64,000 nt of DNA from Norana najaformis (Eukaryota; Annelida; Clitellata; Crassiclitellata; Hormogastridae): the NCBI GenBank assembly GCA_964023275.1, contig OZ029927.1, positions 4,201,715 to 4,265,714 on the forward strand, in the 5' to 3' direction. Below the pieces are notes generated by a model that was not told the origin of the DNA, searched no databases, and was given only the letters and a program-made list of their open reading frames with translations. This document shows positions 43,801 through 54,125 of the stretch, piece by piece; the first letter of the stretch is position 1, and the number at the start of each line of letters is the position of its first letter. The position numbers and the translations under genes were made by a program.

Positions 43801-46800
43801 AACTTCCACCAAATTCCCATACCATTGTTCGAACCAGAGCCGTAGTGAATAATTTTATTTACTATTCAGCCAAATACAAATAACTTTACAAACTATTCGA
43901 CTGAATACGAGTAGGTAACAGCAAAAGTAGGACATGCAAAAATAATATTTTTATTTTAAATATGAGTATAAAACCAGACGTATTTTAAAATTTTTTAATA
44001 TAACTCACTCGTTGTACATTAGTAGAGTTTCCCAAAGCTTGCAATGCAATAACACTCTTCCAACAACAAGTTTTAACAGAAGCTTAAAACTTACATGTTT
44101 AATAGGTTTGCCTAGATTTCTGTGCATGCCTGTTGATCTATGAACCATGATGTTACTTGATATTACTCAGTAGGAAATTTTTAGGATTGTTGCACATGTC
44201 TTTGAGGCTGTTGATAATTGTGCACATTATATTATAAATGTCTTTTTTAATAATAATAATATAAATAATAATAATATAAATAATAATAATAATAATAACA
44301 TTATTTTCAATCTGATGTGATAACTTTCTCTGAAAAATATTTCCTTGATGGCATTTTGTACAAGTTCTAGAATGAATCTCATTTTTTCAATGAAGTAACA
44401 TGGCTGGATATCTACTGCTATCATGTCACTGAGGGCCTCATGCACTCAACACGCCTCTGGACTGTTTTCGTGACAGTACTACTGCTTTTTCTTTGAATCG
44501 TAATACATACCAGAGGTAAATCACCCAAACACAGCCGAGTCTTTTGTTTTCTCGAGTTGACTTTCCATTAGTGAAGCATTGCATTACGATTGCAAGGCTT
44601 TATATTCATCAGCATGCTTGTAATTTAAATGATTGTTTAGAGTCATTGTTGTGAAATTGTTTGAAAGGTCAATGCAATGTGAACTTGATGTCTTGAACAT
44701 AGCACAAGCGGCTTTTGCTCGGACCTTCTTTCAATACTAGAAACATTTCCATACTGGACTTTGCTCAAGCTCAGCCGAATGCAAATTTTTACAACACTTC
44801 ATAGGCTGTAAATCTTCAACATAACAAACTATAAGAAGTTAAGGCAGAAGCTCTGTCTGCTTTCCTCACTTGTATCAAACTGGTAGTTATAGGGAAGTTC
44901 AGATCATCAAATGAACCGCAAGAGGAAGCTTATATTTTATAAAACACATTTTGTTATTAGTACGTTAACATTTAAATAGCACATTTAATGGATCTGAGAG
45001 TCCATTTAGCTGAATAAGAAAATAAACTATTCAGAGCACTGCTCAGGTCAGAAGCAATTAAATATCAATATTTGATACAGCTCTAGTTCAAACCCCTCCA
45101 TACTTGCCAACCTGATTGTTACAAGTGCCACAATGAATACATACAATATAATACATAAAATACATTGACCATGCAAGTGAAAACTCTAATAAAGTCTGAA
45201 AAGTAAATTTGCAAGATATGCGCCGAGCAGAGGGCAAATGGCATAAAATGCATCAAAATGAGTTCTTTGCATATTTCTATTCTTTGCATGTTAGCTACCA
45301 AACTAAAGAGTTTTGCTAAGAGTTTTTTATTCAATTTTATTGTGACATTCTGCATCAAAAGCTCAATTAAACATGTCCCTTGGTGCGAGAATTTGACATA
45401 AATTATTATGCAAACGAACAAGTCACGTAAACATGTCTCTTACCCAGTTTTTTATGGAGATTTTCAAACAAGGACTCTGTACACGTACAGTTATTCGCTG
45501 ACTGCAGTCACATGCGGTGCAAGTGTCAGCATATACATTGTAAAATCAATGACCGGTAGGTAATTAACAAATAAAACTGACATAGACGTGATGAAGTGAT
45601 GTTGTTGACAGCGGTGATGATGTATTATTATGAAATCATCATCATCATCATCATCATCAGTTCCTGATGCCAGCCATTTGGAGGCGATAGGAGCAAATAA
45701 ATGATCTCCATTCTTTTCAGTTATTTGTCATATTCAGTGCTGTCGTCATGTTCAGTCCAGTCTTTCCTATGCATCTTGCATCTAACGCAATGTGAGGGAT
45801 TCAGTCAGCTGGCCATGCACATAACACAAACAAGCCTAGCCATAAAGTATGCACTGTCTATTCATATACAAGGTCTATATATATATATGCAAATCAAATT
45901 TATGCAGTGCTTGAGTATGCAAAATTTTGTCATAGGCCTTTTTCCGCTCAGATAAAAAGTTGGCAAGATTAATGGAGATTTATTTCAAAGCCGAGTCACA
46001 AAGAATATCAGCTGATCTCAAGGGTCCTGTCCTCACCCGTCTCTGTCTGTCTGTCTAGGTCTGTCTGCCTGTCTGTTTGTGCCTGTCTGGCAGGCCTTGA
46101 CCAAGGTTATCTGGGCTGATACAAACACAACAGCTGAGCAAAGGCTAGGCCTCTCTAGCCCTCACAGGCTAAGCAGACATAGGCCTAGTGGGGCCACAGG
46201 CCAAGATCTAACCACAGGCACCAAAACTTGTAAAAAAAACCCTGGTCACGCGGCAGATAGTAAGGTCTGATTTCAAAATCTGGGACAGGTACCCCACCTG
46301 ACCCAGTGAGCAGCCTCTCAAAATAGATTCTGCTCAGCTAAGGGGATGCACAGTGACAATCGTAATCGTAATTCCGAGATTTCTACAGCGCCCAATGAAA
46401 GTCACGTCGTCTCCACGTGATAGTCATAGATCCATCGTCGCAAAAAGCAGAGACTCACCAGACACAGAAATGTTTCTAAGTACAAAGACTGTCCCAAACA
46501 TCTTCTAATTGCCCACATCAAGACTCAGACTGTGGTAGCGAGAAGGACAGCGAAAGCAAGAAGGAGCAATACACAGTCACAGAAAGTCAGACAGACAGAA
46601 GGTTGCATAAATAGATTGTTTGTCTGTCTGTCTGTCTGCCTTCCGGTTGACAGACATACTCACAGCCAAACAACAAAGAGACAGACAAAAGATGGATGCA
46701 CAAACAGGCAATGCAACAGACAGACAGAAAGACAGACAAAAACGGACAGATAGACAGACAGGCATAATAAGCTTTCTCATGACCTTTCAACACAAAAGCC

Positions 46801-49800
46801 TCACTTAACCTTCATCCTTAGAGCTCTCTGATCAAACAACTCAAAAGTTTAACGACCCTATTTAATAGTAGGCTTCTTCAGGTACTCAGACTGCTAGTAA
46901 ACGCACTTTGTAACTAGTACAAAATTATTAAGTTGCCACTGACAAGTACGTGTAAAAGTACAAGTACTGGTAGGCCAAATATGAACATCACCATATCCTT
47001 ATTCCATCTATAGAAAAACTTTTAATCTGAATATTAATACCAATCACAATAATAATAACAATTATAATAATAATAAATAAAACTTAATAATAATAATTAT
47101 AATACTGAAAATATATAAATAATAAAACATTGAAAATATTACCATAATATTAATACTAAGAATAATAAATAAAACATAATAATACTAATAACTTCAGCAA
47201 CTTCAGTTATGTCTAGCACCACAATGAAGCTTGCATCTGCTAGGAAAGATGTTAAATGCATTTTACTCCTTGTAACATACATCTTTTGTTCCTCTCATCT
47301 TTGGAATCTCACCCCCCCAGGACCCATTAACAGTTCTAGTGTCTAGCGTTCAATGTGGATTTCCTCCTATTTCCAGGGATGCAAGAGAAACTAGCCACCT
47401 GTTTCAACATCTCTCACTAATAATTAATTCGACACTGAAATAATTTCTTTTCACAGAACCTTCTCCCTGCAAAATCCCGATGAGACACAGTCGTTTCAGA
47501 TATTGTTAACAGTCTCAGGATAATTTCTGTCTCCTGAGGGATTATGTTTACCTCGGGTAAATAAAAAAATAATACTAATAAGCACTGAAAACAACAGTAC
47601 ATGTAGATCAATGTTTCAAACTTAGGTGTTTTTGAAGCCTCAAGTACAACGCGACATATATATCAACGTCTTGAACTTTGGTGTTTCTGAGGTTCTGAGT
47701 CCTGAAATGGTGTTTTTGAGCTTTTGAGCCCAGAACACAACAATACATGTAGATCAGTGTTCAGACTTTGGTGTCCTCAGAGCTATCACATAACTATGCA
47801 ATGCCAGTGAGCCAGAGGCAGTATGTTTAGATTATTGCTCCTTACAGTGGGCCTCACACATCATCCACGTGCACAAGGCTGCACATCACATGCACACATA
47901 CGTATACACACAAACATCAAGTTTTATTAGTCAGAAATATACGGTAGTAGACATTAGACTGAAAAAAGATACTAGGACCTGGTTATAATGTTGCCCTTCG
48001 GGGCCATCAATTACTGCAAATTAGGTTCTGCTACACTGAATGTCTGTTCTAAGGTTGAATCAAATTTGGGATCCATATTGCAGACCATGGTACATTACAA
48101 TTTTCATCAAGCTATAAGCAGCTTCTAACTTCAGACAATTTCTACATATATAGTACAAGTATACATATATATATATATATGCATATATATATATATACAT
48201 ACTACGTACTTATGACTATAATGGCCTTACTCATGACTGCTAATTAGTCGGCCAAGGACTGGCAATGGATAAATGGTCTATTCCTGGGTAAATATCATCA
48301 GAGTTATTGAAATATGCGAACCTCCATGGACAACTCAGACCTGAGAACATGTCTGAACACTTGTCATACACAATTGCAGCTGACTGGAGCTAGAAGCTCA
48401 GCCAAAGGCAAGGATAGCTGCTGAAATAGGCCCACAAGGAATGAGCGATTAATGTACATCAATCTTTATCACTTTTCCCTCAGTGTTCACAGACTTGACT
48501 GGCATCCAGAAGCACCCCCAAATTTCCATATATTAAATGGAAAGCCATCCACAAGACACCATAAGAAAGGTAGTCTACTGCTGAATTGTCATGGCTGTGT
48601 TTGTGATTCTGCTGATTCAACATTTCATGTTCAGATAATTTATAAGGGAAAACAAGTTAAATCAAAAGACACTTTTCAGTAACTGCTTACCATTAATAAA
48701 GCCTGTATTCCTTTTCAAAGTACAGTGCAGCAAGGACAGAATGCAAATGGCTAGCGGGAATTCGTGTGAACGAAGGAATTGGTGATGAAACTGCTGTCAA
48801 AGGTGCCAATCTGCCACCAGACGGATGGACGGTAAAGGCAATAAAAAAAATTATAACCTGATCCCACTTTGATTACACTTCCATCCCTATAACTACAGCA
48901 TATCAGAAAACATTCTTAGAGGCACGCCCCCATCAACAGCTGGCCTAATTAGCTACAATCGGTAAGCACGTACTTCAAGGAAGCCTCTGTGCACGAGGAT
49001 CCCCGGTTCGCGTCCCGGTTGTGGCTTATTTCAGAGATTTGAATCTCGGACTAGTACGGTCCATGCACGGGGACCTTAAATGGCGTGTAGCGGTGGCGAA
49101 GGATCTCACCCGATAGGGTCGAGGCCATATGGTCGCAATAGAAAAAGGTGTACAATTTACAATTTACAATTTTTAGTTGTCCAGAAGCAGACCCAAATCA
49201 ACAATAGCCAAGGACTGAGACAGGACGGGTCTTGAGATTGAAGGCACTATCTGCTGAAATGTACAATAGATTACAGCAAGCCAACAACAGCGCCACCTGT
49301 TCTTACCCACTGCGTGGACTAGGATGAAGAAATTAATCATATGCCAAATAATGAACAAATTTTATCCTTATACTTGAAATTTTATCTAAAAAGAAGGTCA
49401 AGAATTCACTGGCTAGTTCTTGGGTAGCTGATAACACAGCAGAGGACAAATTTAACTTCTCTCACTTTTTATAACTTTTTAAAACCATCCACAAAGTTTT
49501 AGGCGAAGCAGAACTTTCAGCAATTAAATTTCTTAAATAGACAGATTCGGCAGATGAAACAAGTTTCCTCACAAGTTTGCACTGTTGCTTAAACCTAGTA
49601 TGGTGCGAATGATTGCAGGTTAAAACCGGCTGAGCAAACTTCATGGAATGACCCTGAATAAGTCATTCATGCACCTTTGTCTCAGGCCTCTGAATCAGAT
49701 TTCCTGACATAATAAGTCCAATAAATAAAAATACGAAAACGAAGCATTATAGTAATCTACGAAACATACACTTACCATTGCAAGTGTCTTATTTCTTTTG

Positions 49801-50335
49801 GAACATTAGATATGCGGTTAGCACCAAGATAAAGGCACTTCAATTCCAACAGTTCGGTTAATTGCATTGGAATCTCTGTAAGGTTGTTTCCACTGAGGTT
49901 AAGCACCATGAGGCTGCGGAGCTGTCCGAAATCCTTTGGGATCGACTCCACTTCAAACGAGTTATTGCGAGCGATAAGGGTTCTGAGTTGAGGCAGGAGG
50001 CAAATTTCATCACTGATGTACTTCATTCGGTTGTTGCTGATATCAAGACTGACTAGGTTCACGAAAGAGCCGATTGACGCTGGAAGAATGCCCATCACGT
50101 TATGATCGAGGTGGAGGCTGAGGATCTCTTCCGCCCGTTCCATCAGAAACTCCGGAACCGTGTCGAGATCCGAGTAGGACAAGTCCTCCGAATTTTCGTC
50201 GCTGAAGTAGGGTTCCATTTCAGCCAACTGCCTCGTGTAGCGGGTCTCGGTTTCCGTTGAAGGCTGTGGAAACCAAGACCCACCTGAAGCGGACGAGGCT
50301 CCCTCCGTGCGCTTTGGTAACTGGCGATTGGCCAT
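34316..50335 (-). CDS. LRRC58: Leucine-rich repeat-containing protein 58
   Basis: Three exons on the minus strand: 50335-49776, 36305-35902 and 34512-34316. Borders are TG|GTAAGT to TGTAG|CCTGG and G|GTATTT to TCCAG|GAGTG, with matching phases, giving 386 aa (human about 371). Residues about 52-75 are an acidic/DLS segment, followed by LRRs to about residue 270 (LVSLDISNNRMKYI, LMVLNLSGNNLTEIP, LEILYLGGNVLQSIP, LVSLVLCDNRIESLP, LQSLSLHNNCLSTLP). The C-terminal module is characteristic of LRRC58: NHCVNPKCKG (314-322), then IKFVDFCGKYRLPLLQYLCS (332-351), CSPRC, a SESESEDE run and a KKVLLG end. Five Cys (315, 320, 338, 350, 354) could bind zinc; this is inferred. I recall reports of LRRC58 as a cullin-ligase substrate receptor, not verifiable here. 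Intron 1 is about 13.5 kb and full of repeats. Confidence 0.93.
34560..34965 (-). mobile_element. LINE-D 3' UTR copy (LRRC58 intron 2)
   Basis: Starts CTGTAATAATAAATTTATAT then AGCTCCACTTCATGAGATGC (reverse of a GGAGCTATATAAATTTATTA terminus). The body CACCTTGCACAGCACAGCAA and AAGGGATCTGTGGCCA matches 29230-29270. Confidence 0.7.
35297..35345. repeat. 13-bp minisatellite, about 4 units
   Basis: CCTGACACAGTCC, CCTGGCATGGTCC, CCTGGCACGGTCC and CCTGACACGGTCC in tandem (the first unit begins at 35294). Lies in LRRC58 intron 2. Confidence 0.85.
36306..37229. other. Distal part of LRRC58 intron 1; small repeats only
   Basis: TTAGTTAATTAGTTG simple sequence at 36610-36650. A reversed LINE terminus is at about 36660-36700 (AATATAACACCTTTTAAGTA). 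A box B-like GGGTTCGAGCC at 36726 suggests a decayed tRNA-derived SINE. No exon seen. Confidence 0.35.
37230..37600 (+). mobile_element. LINE-C 3' end(s)
   Basis: TCTTCTGGATGTTGACCAGA and TTTTGGTGCACCATCGGTTC match 3975-4025. About 37530-37580, with GTTTTGAAAGGTACTTCAGA, looks like another retroposon terminus of the same orientation. Confidence 0.55.
37763..37823. repeat. (TC)n microsatellite
   Basis: About 60 bp of TC dinucleotides with a few interruptions (GTCTC, CGCTC, TTTCCC). Confidence 0.9.
38523..38740. repeat. C-rich (CCCACCCAC/CCCCACC)n array
   Basis: About 218 bp made almost only of CCCA and CCCCA units, ending in a C10 run. The minus strand is therefore a continuous GGGT/GGGGT array with strong G-quadruplex potential. 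LRRC58 is transcribed from the minus strand, so its pre-mRNA would carry the G-rich strand. Pro-Thr-His and Gly-Trp-Val reading frames here are artefacts. Confidence 0.95.
38741..40178. other. LRRC58 intron 1, no gene recognised
   Basis: CTCCTTTATCCAGGCTTGGG at about 38848 resembles TCTTTATCCTGGCTTGGACC at about 9803, so a low-copy dispersed repeat may begin here. CAGTCAG-rich simple sequence lies at 39665-39740. No exon or named repeat recognised. Confidence 0.35.
40179..40213. repeat. Perfect 15-bp hairpin
   Basis: CTATTGACCCGTCAA (40179-40193), a 5-nt loop, then TTGACGGGTCAATAG (40199-40213), with no mismatch. Confidence 0.9.
40945..41180 (-). mobile_element. LINE-A 3' end
   Basis: Tail-first TGTAATTGTAATCGTAAACT, then AAAATTTCTAAAGCGCCAC, GCTTATTCACGAGCGCTGCG and AAGATACCAGGTCGAGAACC, parallel to the copy at 12103. 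Confidence 0.7.
41240..41600 (-). mobile_element. SINE-2-like copy
   Basis: The minus strand from 41575 reads GACTAGTGGTTAGC (box A), GGACTGTCAACTGA (anticodon arm) and AGAGGTCAAATCC (box B), in the order of the 26620 copy. The adjacent 41280-41340 stretch is another tRNA-like segment (GTGGCATAACGATAGC) in + orientation. Confidence 0.5.
41601..42404. other. LRRC58 intron 1 spacer
   Basis: Contains a duplicated AACGAGG(G/A)CTAATTA motif at about 41580 and 41615. A reversed LINE terminus (TTTATTCCACCTTTAAAGAA) is at about 41943. No exon. Confidence 0.35.
42405..42506 (-). mobile_element. SINE-1 3' half
   Basis: GTACACAATTTTCTAAAGCG, CCGTACGGCCTCAACCCTGC, TTGATCGGGTGAGATCCTTC and ACCACCGCTGC: the 3' half of SINE-1 reversed. 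The tRNA head is missing. Confidence 0.75.
42833..42874. repeat. (CTC)n microsatellite
   Basis: About 13 CTC/TCC triplets followed by ATC triplets. Confidence 0.9.
43528..43565. repeat. Perfect 13-bp AT-rich hairpin
   Basis: ATAAATTCTATAT (43528-43540), a 12-nt loop, then ATATAGAATTTAT (43553-43565). A further TATATAGAAT follows at about 43568. Confidence 0.85.
43566..46354. other. LRRC58 intron 1 spacer, no gene seen
   Basis: AT-rich. (TAA)n at about 44250-44300, (ATC)n at about 45638-45659, and a short GTCTGTCT run at 46040-46080. No exon on either strand recognised. Confidence 0.4.
46355..46420 (-). mobile_element. LINE-A 3' tail fragment
   Basis: ACAATCGTAATCGTAATTCC then GAGATTTCTACAGCGCCCAA: the terminal part of LINE-A only. 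Confidence 0.65.
46575..46765. repeat. Facing GTCT and AGAC simple repeats
   Basis: (GTCT)n at about 46619-46640 and (AGAC)n at about 46718-46765, complementary to each other, so the region could fold as a long imperfect hairpin. A smaller AGACAGACAGA run is at 46588. Confidence 0.75.
46766..48937. other. LRRC58 intron 1 spacer, no gene seen
   Basis: AT-rich, with AATAATAAT patches at 47050-47180 and (AT)n at 48160-48198. GTGTTTTTGAAGCC, GTGTTTCTGAGGTT and GTGTTTTTGAGCTT blocks recur at about 47625, 47680 and 47710, suggesting a decayed tandem repeat. Confidence 0.4.
48938..49180 (+). mobile_element. SINE-1 copy, nearly complete
   Basis: Box A-like TGGCCTAATTAGCT (48941), box B GGTTCGCGTCC (about 49004), GGCTTATTTCAGAGATTTGA, ACGGGGACCTTAAATGGCGT, GGTGGCGAAGGATCTCACCC, then a tail of three ACAATTT units. 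Confidence 0.88.
49181..49775. other. LRRC58 intron 1, proximal part
   Basis: No exon or family repeat recognised. 49430-49640 has a run of minus-strand open sequence (KTLWMVLKSYKK) that looks like LINE N-proximal RT sequence but is too short to call. Confidence 0.3.
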
Positions 50336-50649
50336 TGCTCTTCTGCTGCTCTCCTTGTGTCACCAGTAATGAGTCACAGACAACAAAATTTTATGCCGAT
50401 TATTTCATTCAAAATGGACTCTGGCCCCTTTTACAGCCCTCAGAGAAACGTACTTAACCCAGTCTGCTTAGTCTCTTCTCTCCTTTTATCAGCTGACTTG
50501 GGCCCTCGACGCCAGGCCGGATACTAAAATCAGGATAACCAGCGAGTTATCAGCCACCTGATGAACGGTAAAAGAACTACACATCTCTCAAGTAAGTAAG
50601 CTGACCGACCACTCACTGTATATCACTGTATGCGTGTAAATACAGCCAC
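50336..50649 (-). other. LRRC58 5' flank / 5' UTR
   Basis: Directly upstream of the LRRC58 start codon. I see no TATA box. Promoter position cannot be set from sequence alone. Confidence 0.3.
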
Positions 50650-51178
50650 TAACGTATGCGAACCGGCATCCTCTGGCTCATTTCAGAGATTTAAATCTCG
50701 AGCTAGCACATTCCATACACGGGGACCTTAAATGGCGTGGCGCTCATTCAAACGGGCAGCGGCAATCGTAATCCCAAGATTTCTAAATCGCCCAACGAAA
50801 GCCACGTCACGGGGACCAGCTTATTCACAGGCGCTCAGTCAAAACAAAATCGATAGGCAAAAAGGTTCGGTTCCAGGTCAAGATCCAGGAGTCAGGCAGT
50901 CAGACAGTCGAACGGCTACGGTGGATGGTGTTTGAAATTGAAGCTGGAAGAGGGATAAGGTGAAAGATCGTCAAGATCCGAGAGTCAGGCAGAGAGACAG
51001 CGTGGCAGCTACGGTGGGTGATGTTTGGGATTGGACCGGAGAGGTATGAGGAAGAAAGGGAGTCAGATGGTGGTGAAGGGTCACACCCGATTAATTCACT
51101 GAAAAACGAGCGGGGTCGAGACTACACGGTCACTAGCCTATGAAGTATAGAAAAATGTGTATATTTTGCATTTACATC
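50650..51178 (+). mobile_element. SINE-1 copy split by a LINE-A insertion
   Basis: Left half 50650-50762 (TGGCTCATTTCAGAGATTTA, CACGGGGACCTTAAATGGCG, AACGGGCAGCGG). Right half from about 51067 (GGTGGTGAAGGGTCACACCC, AAAAACGAGCGGGGTCGAGA, ACGGTCACTAGCC). The halves join exactly at the GCAGCGG/TGGTGAAGG point of the family. Confidence 0.8.
50763..51066 (-). mobile_element. LINE-A copy nested in SINE-1, with internal duplication
   Basis: CAATCGTAATCCCAAGATTT tail-first, then ACAAAATCGATAGGCA. An approximately 88-bp segment starting GTCAAGATCC is present twice in tandem (about 50878 and 50972). Confidence 0.75.
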
Positions 51179-51914
51179 CTCACGTAGGGACCCCTTGACT
51201 CATGATAACTAACGTAGCTAACTAGGTCAATCAGGCAGTGGATGTCCGTCCAGGAAGCAGACTAGAAACTCTGCAAATTAGGGACTTTCTTCAAATTTTG
51301 TTACCTTTTTAGTCAGCAAGGCTTTTTGGAGATGGAAGCCGTTTCCAAGTCTCAGAAATTTATAGTGACCTTTTTTAGTTATCCATCTTTCTATATATCT
51401 CTTAAATGGTCGGACCACCACACCCCAACGCCTGCCCTTTATCACCAATATTTTCCTGATTACGTACCATAACCATTTAAGTTAGTGGGCTTTGCGAAAC
51501 GCAACAATGATCCGCTGCATTAGACTAGCTGTGCATCCTTCATCACGCCGTCTAAAATACGCAGTTGTGGAGGAAACAGTGCCCTGTGTAAAGTCGGATT
51601 GTCGGTCTTAGTGCAGTCAATGGCACAGTACGACAGTACGAATGAGCTGACGCAGTGCGGAATTCCCCCTTCGCGCTACAAATCGCATCATGCTCATGCC
51701 CAAGGTCTAGACCAAGGACGTGGCTCTAGAGTGAATAATGCACGGCAGTTAGGCCTACTGTAAGAGTCAAGATTGCCGGCGGCTGATGGAAGATCACCAC
51801 AGGGGTTAAGACTATGTCGCTCCGTTGAGCTCAACACGTTGGCTATAACCTTGCACGAGATGCTCCAATCAATGCAACGTCCTGTCCTGTATTTCCACTC
51901 TCCTTTGCAGTGCC
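51179..51914. other. Spacer, no gene seen
   Basis: No exon or repeat assigned. Intergenic between the 5' end of LRRC58 and the 3' end of mL64. Confidence 0.4.
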
Positions 51915-52320
51915 TACAGAAAATAGTTGGCTGCAGGTTTGCAATTTGTCATGTTCCTTGAGAATGTTCTACCCCACGTCAGTCAAACTTCAAGTTCCCT
52001 TGTCTTCACTGAAAAGTTCAGGCATCTATTTACCCCAAACTCAGCAAATCTCCAAACATCTCCTTTTCTACTATGGTCCAGGGTTGTATTGGATCAGGGG
52101 CTTATGCTCTCCGCTCTTGTTAACAGCGTCTCTCGTTCTTGTTTTTATCATCTTCATCAGCTCTGCACCATTCGCCATACTCTTTTCTTTCACACTATCT
52201 CCACCCCGGTCCATGCCCTCATTTGCATCAGCGTTGGCATTGGTAACGCCATCTTCACCAGCCTATCGCTAGCCAACACTGACATCATTGTAATTTGGGC
52301 TCCAAGATATTCTTACCCTT
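51915..52320 (+). mobile_element. LINE-B RT fragment, decayed
   Basis: Reads FTPNSANLQTSPFLLWSRV, then LSALVNSVSRSCFYHLHQLC and STPVHALICISVGIGNAIFT. This parallels 61800-62040 (HVNSISRSCFYHLRQLRTIR) with stops and shifts. It ends before the WN.LP block. Confidence 0.75.
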
Positions 52321-54125
52321 TGCTGTAAGTCAATTTCAAAGCGCAACAATGTTTACAGCTAATGATTTGAACTTCTAATAAATGATTTTTAAAGTAGTAC
52401 CTTTAAATTTTTTACAAGTTTATCTTTTATTGTGTTTTAGATCAATTACCACGAAGAGAAGAATTAATGAATTTGTGTAGTCTTGTCTAGTTTTTTGAAT
52501 GCATGTACTCCATTACGACGGCTACGCCCAACAAATTTTGTGTATACATTATAGTACTTGCTCATACATATACAGTGCAGACCTGTTTATGAGCAACCTG
52601 TTCACACGCTAATCCATTTAACATGCCTTCTGATGCTACCTATTTAATGTTCGAAATGTGTTAACATGCGAAACAGGAACTTGCTGTGTGGCGCTACATA
52701 GCAGAATTTTTAAAAATCAATACATGTACAAATGCTGCACCAGCTATAACATTCAGTCTCATCATCATTATTTTAGACAGCCTGTATCAGCTGCCTGAAC
52801 AGGTGGCAACACTGCTGGCTGAAGCTGGTTTTAATCCCTGCAGGGGCAGTACAGTTCCAAAGCAGGTGAACTGAATATAGCTTCATATGTCTCCACTCCT
52901 CAGATGGATAAAGGGACCACACCTAACAGCAGCTGTAACTGAGATAAATTACGGTACTTGTGGCTCTCCCTGCCACAGCCAGCTAGTATACACTGGCAGG
53001 AGCTTAGCTGCTGTCTCACCCAAGATTACAACAGCTGTGTACCCACAGGTTTGGCAGTCCAATGCATGGACTTCTCCTTTAGAATAATGTCTGGAAACAG
53101 TAGATGTTAATGTAGCCAAAAACATAAGTTGTCTGGTATTAAATCACACTCACTTTTGCCTATAACAAGACAGCAATGTAGCCCTTTAAAGTAATTGGAC
53201 AAAATTGTTGGGTAATAGGTAATAGCGCAAGCGCCTTCACATCAGACAGCCTATGTCTTTGAGCTTTCTAGCCACAATAAGACAAACATAAATCATACAC
53301 TACTCTTAACCCACAGCTCGTTAACACATAGTCATGGTGACTCCCTCCCGACGTCCACACATAAGCGTATCCCCACTGTATTATAAATTTCAAAAACTGG
53401 AAATAAAAATATGGTTAAGAGAAAATTCTCTTGACACATATTGTTCACACTAGTCTAGCGCATTTCATGTTAAACGATTTGCACTGTGCTTCTGTTAGGC
53501 CTACATTATTGTCTAGATTGCTTTAACAGGCATTGTTAGCCACCATAGGCAACTGGTGTGCGATCACCATCAACAACACTGGCATCCATAATCAGTCTGG
53601 TCAAGGTCACAATTCTAGTACATGCAACACTGCAGCAACAATTTTACAATTATTGTAATAATTCTTAGTACTCAGACCACACTATGATTATTATTATTTC
53701 TGCACTTATATAGCATCAGTGTCCAATGACGAAGCATCAAGTGATGGCACTAATCAGCAGCTGTACAAGAAGGAAGGACTTGCTCAAGGTCCTAACACCC
53801 ATCACATAAACATATCAGGATTTACTTCAGAATCTGTTTAGAGCCAGACTGTTCGCAAAAACTCAATTGGTATTTGATACAATATTTATGTACCTGATTA
53901 TTTACATAGCACTGTTTAGGAACCTCTCGAAGGTGCTAAAATACTGTACTTAAAATGCAAACAATTCTCAGATTTAGAAACAGATGCTTCAATTTAAATT
54001 GTGGGAACAACAAGAGTTCTGCCATTAGCAACAAATTACGTTTAAATTTTACTAAATGATTTCCCAAATTTGTATGTTCCCATCCAGTGATGACCAGTTA
54101 TCCAATATTTAACTCAAGCAATCAA
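52321..54125. other. Spacer downstream of mL64, minor repeats
   Basis: TACAGTGCAGACCTGTTTAT at about 52573, followed by ACGCTAATCC/GTTAACATGC-type text, looks like one end of a pogo-type element. A reversed LINE terminus is at 53690-53735 (GCACTTATATAGCATCAGTG) and another at about 53895. No exon recognised. Confidence 0.35.

Noticed and set aside
46619-46765. Functional long hairpin RNA from GTCT/AGAC tracts
   Set aside because: Pairing is a trivial consequence of two complementary simple repeats.
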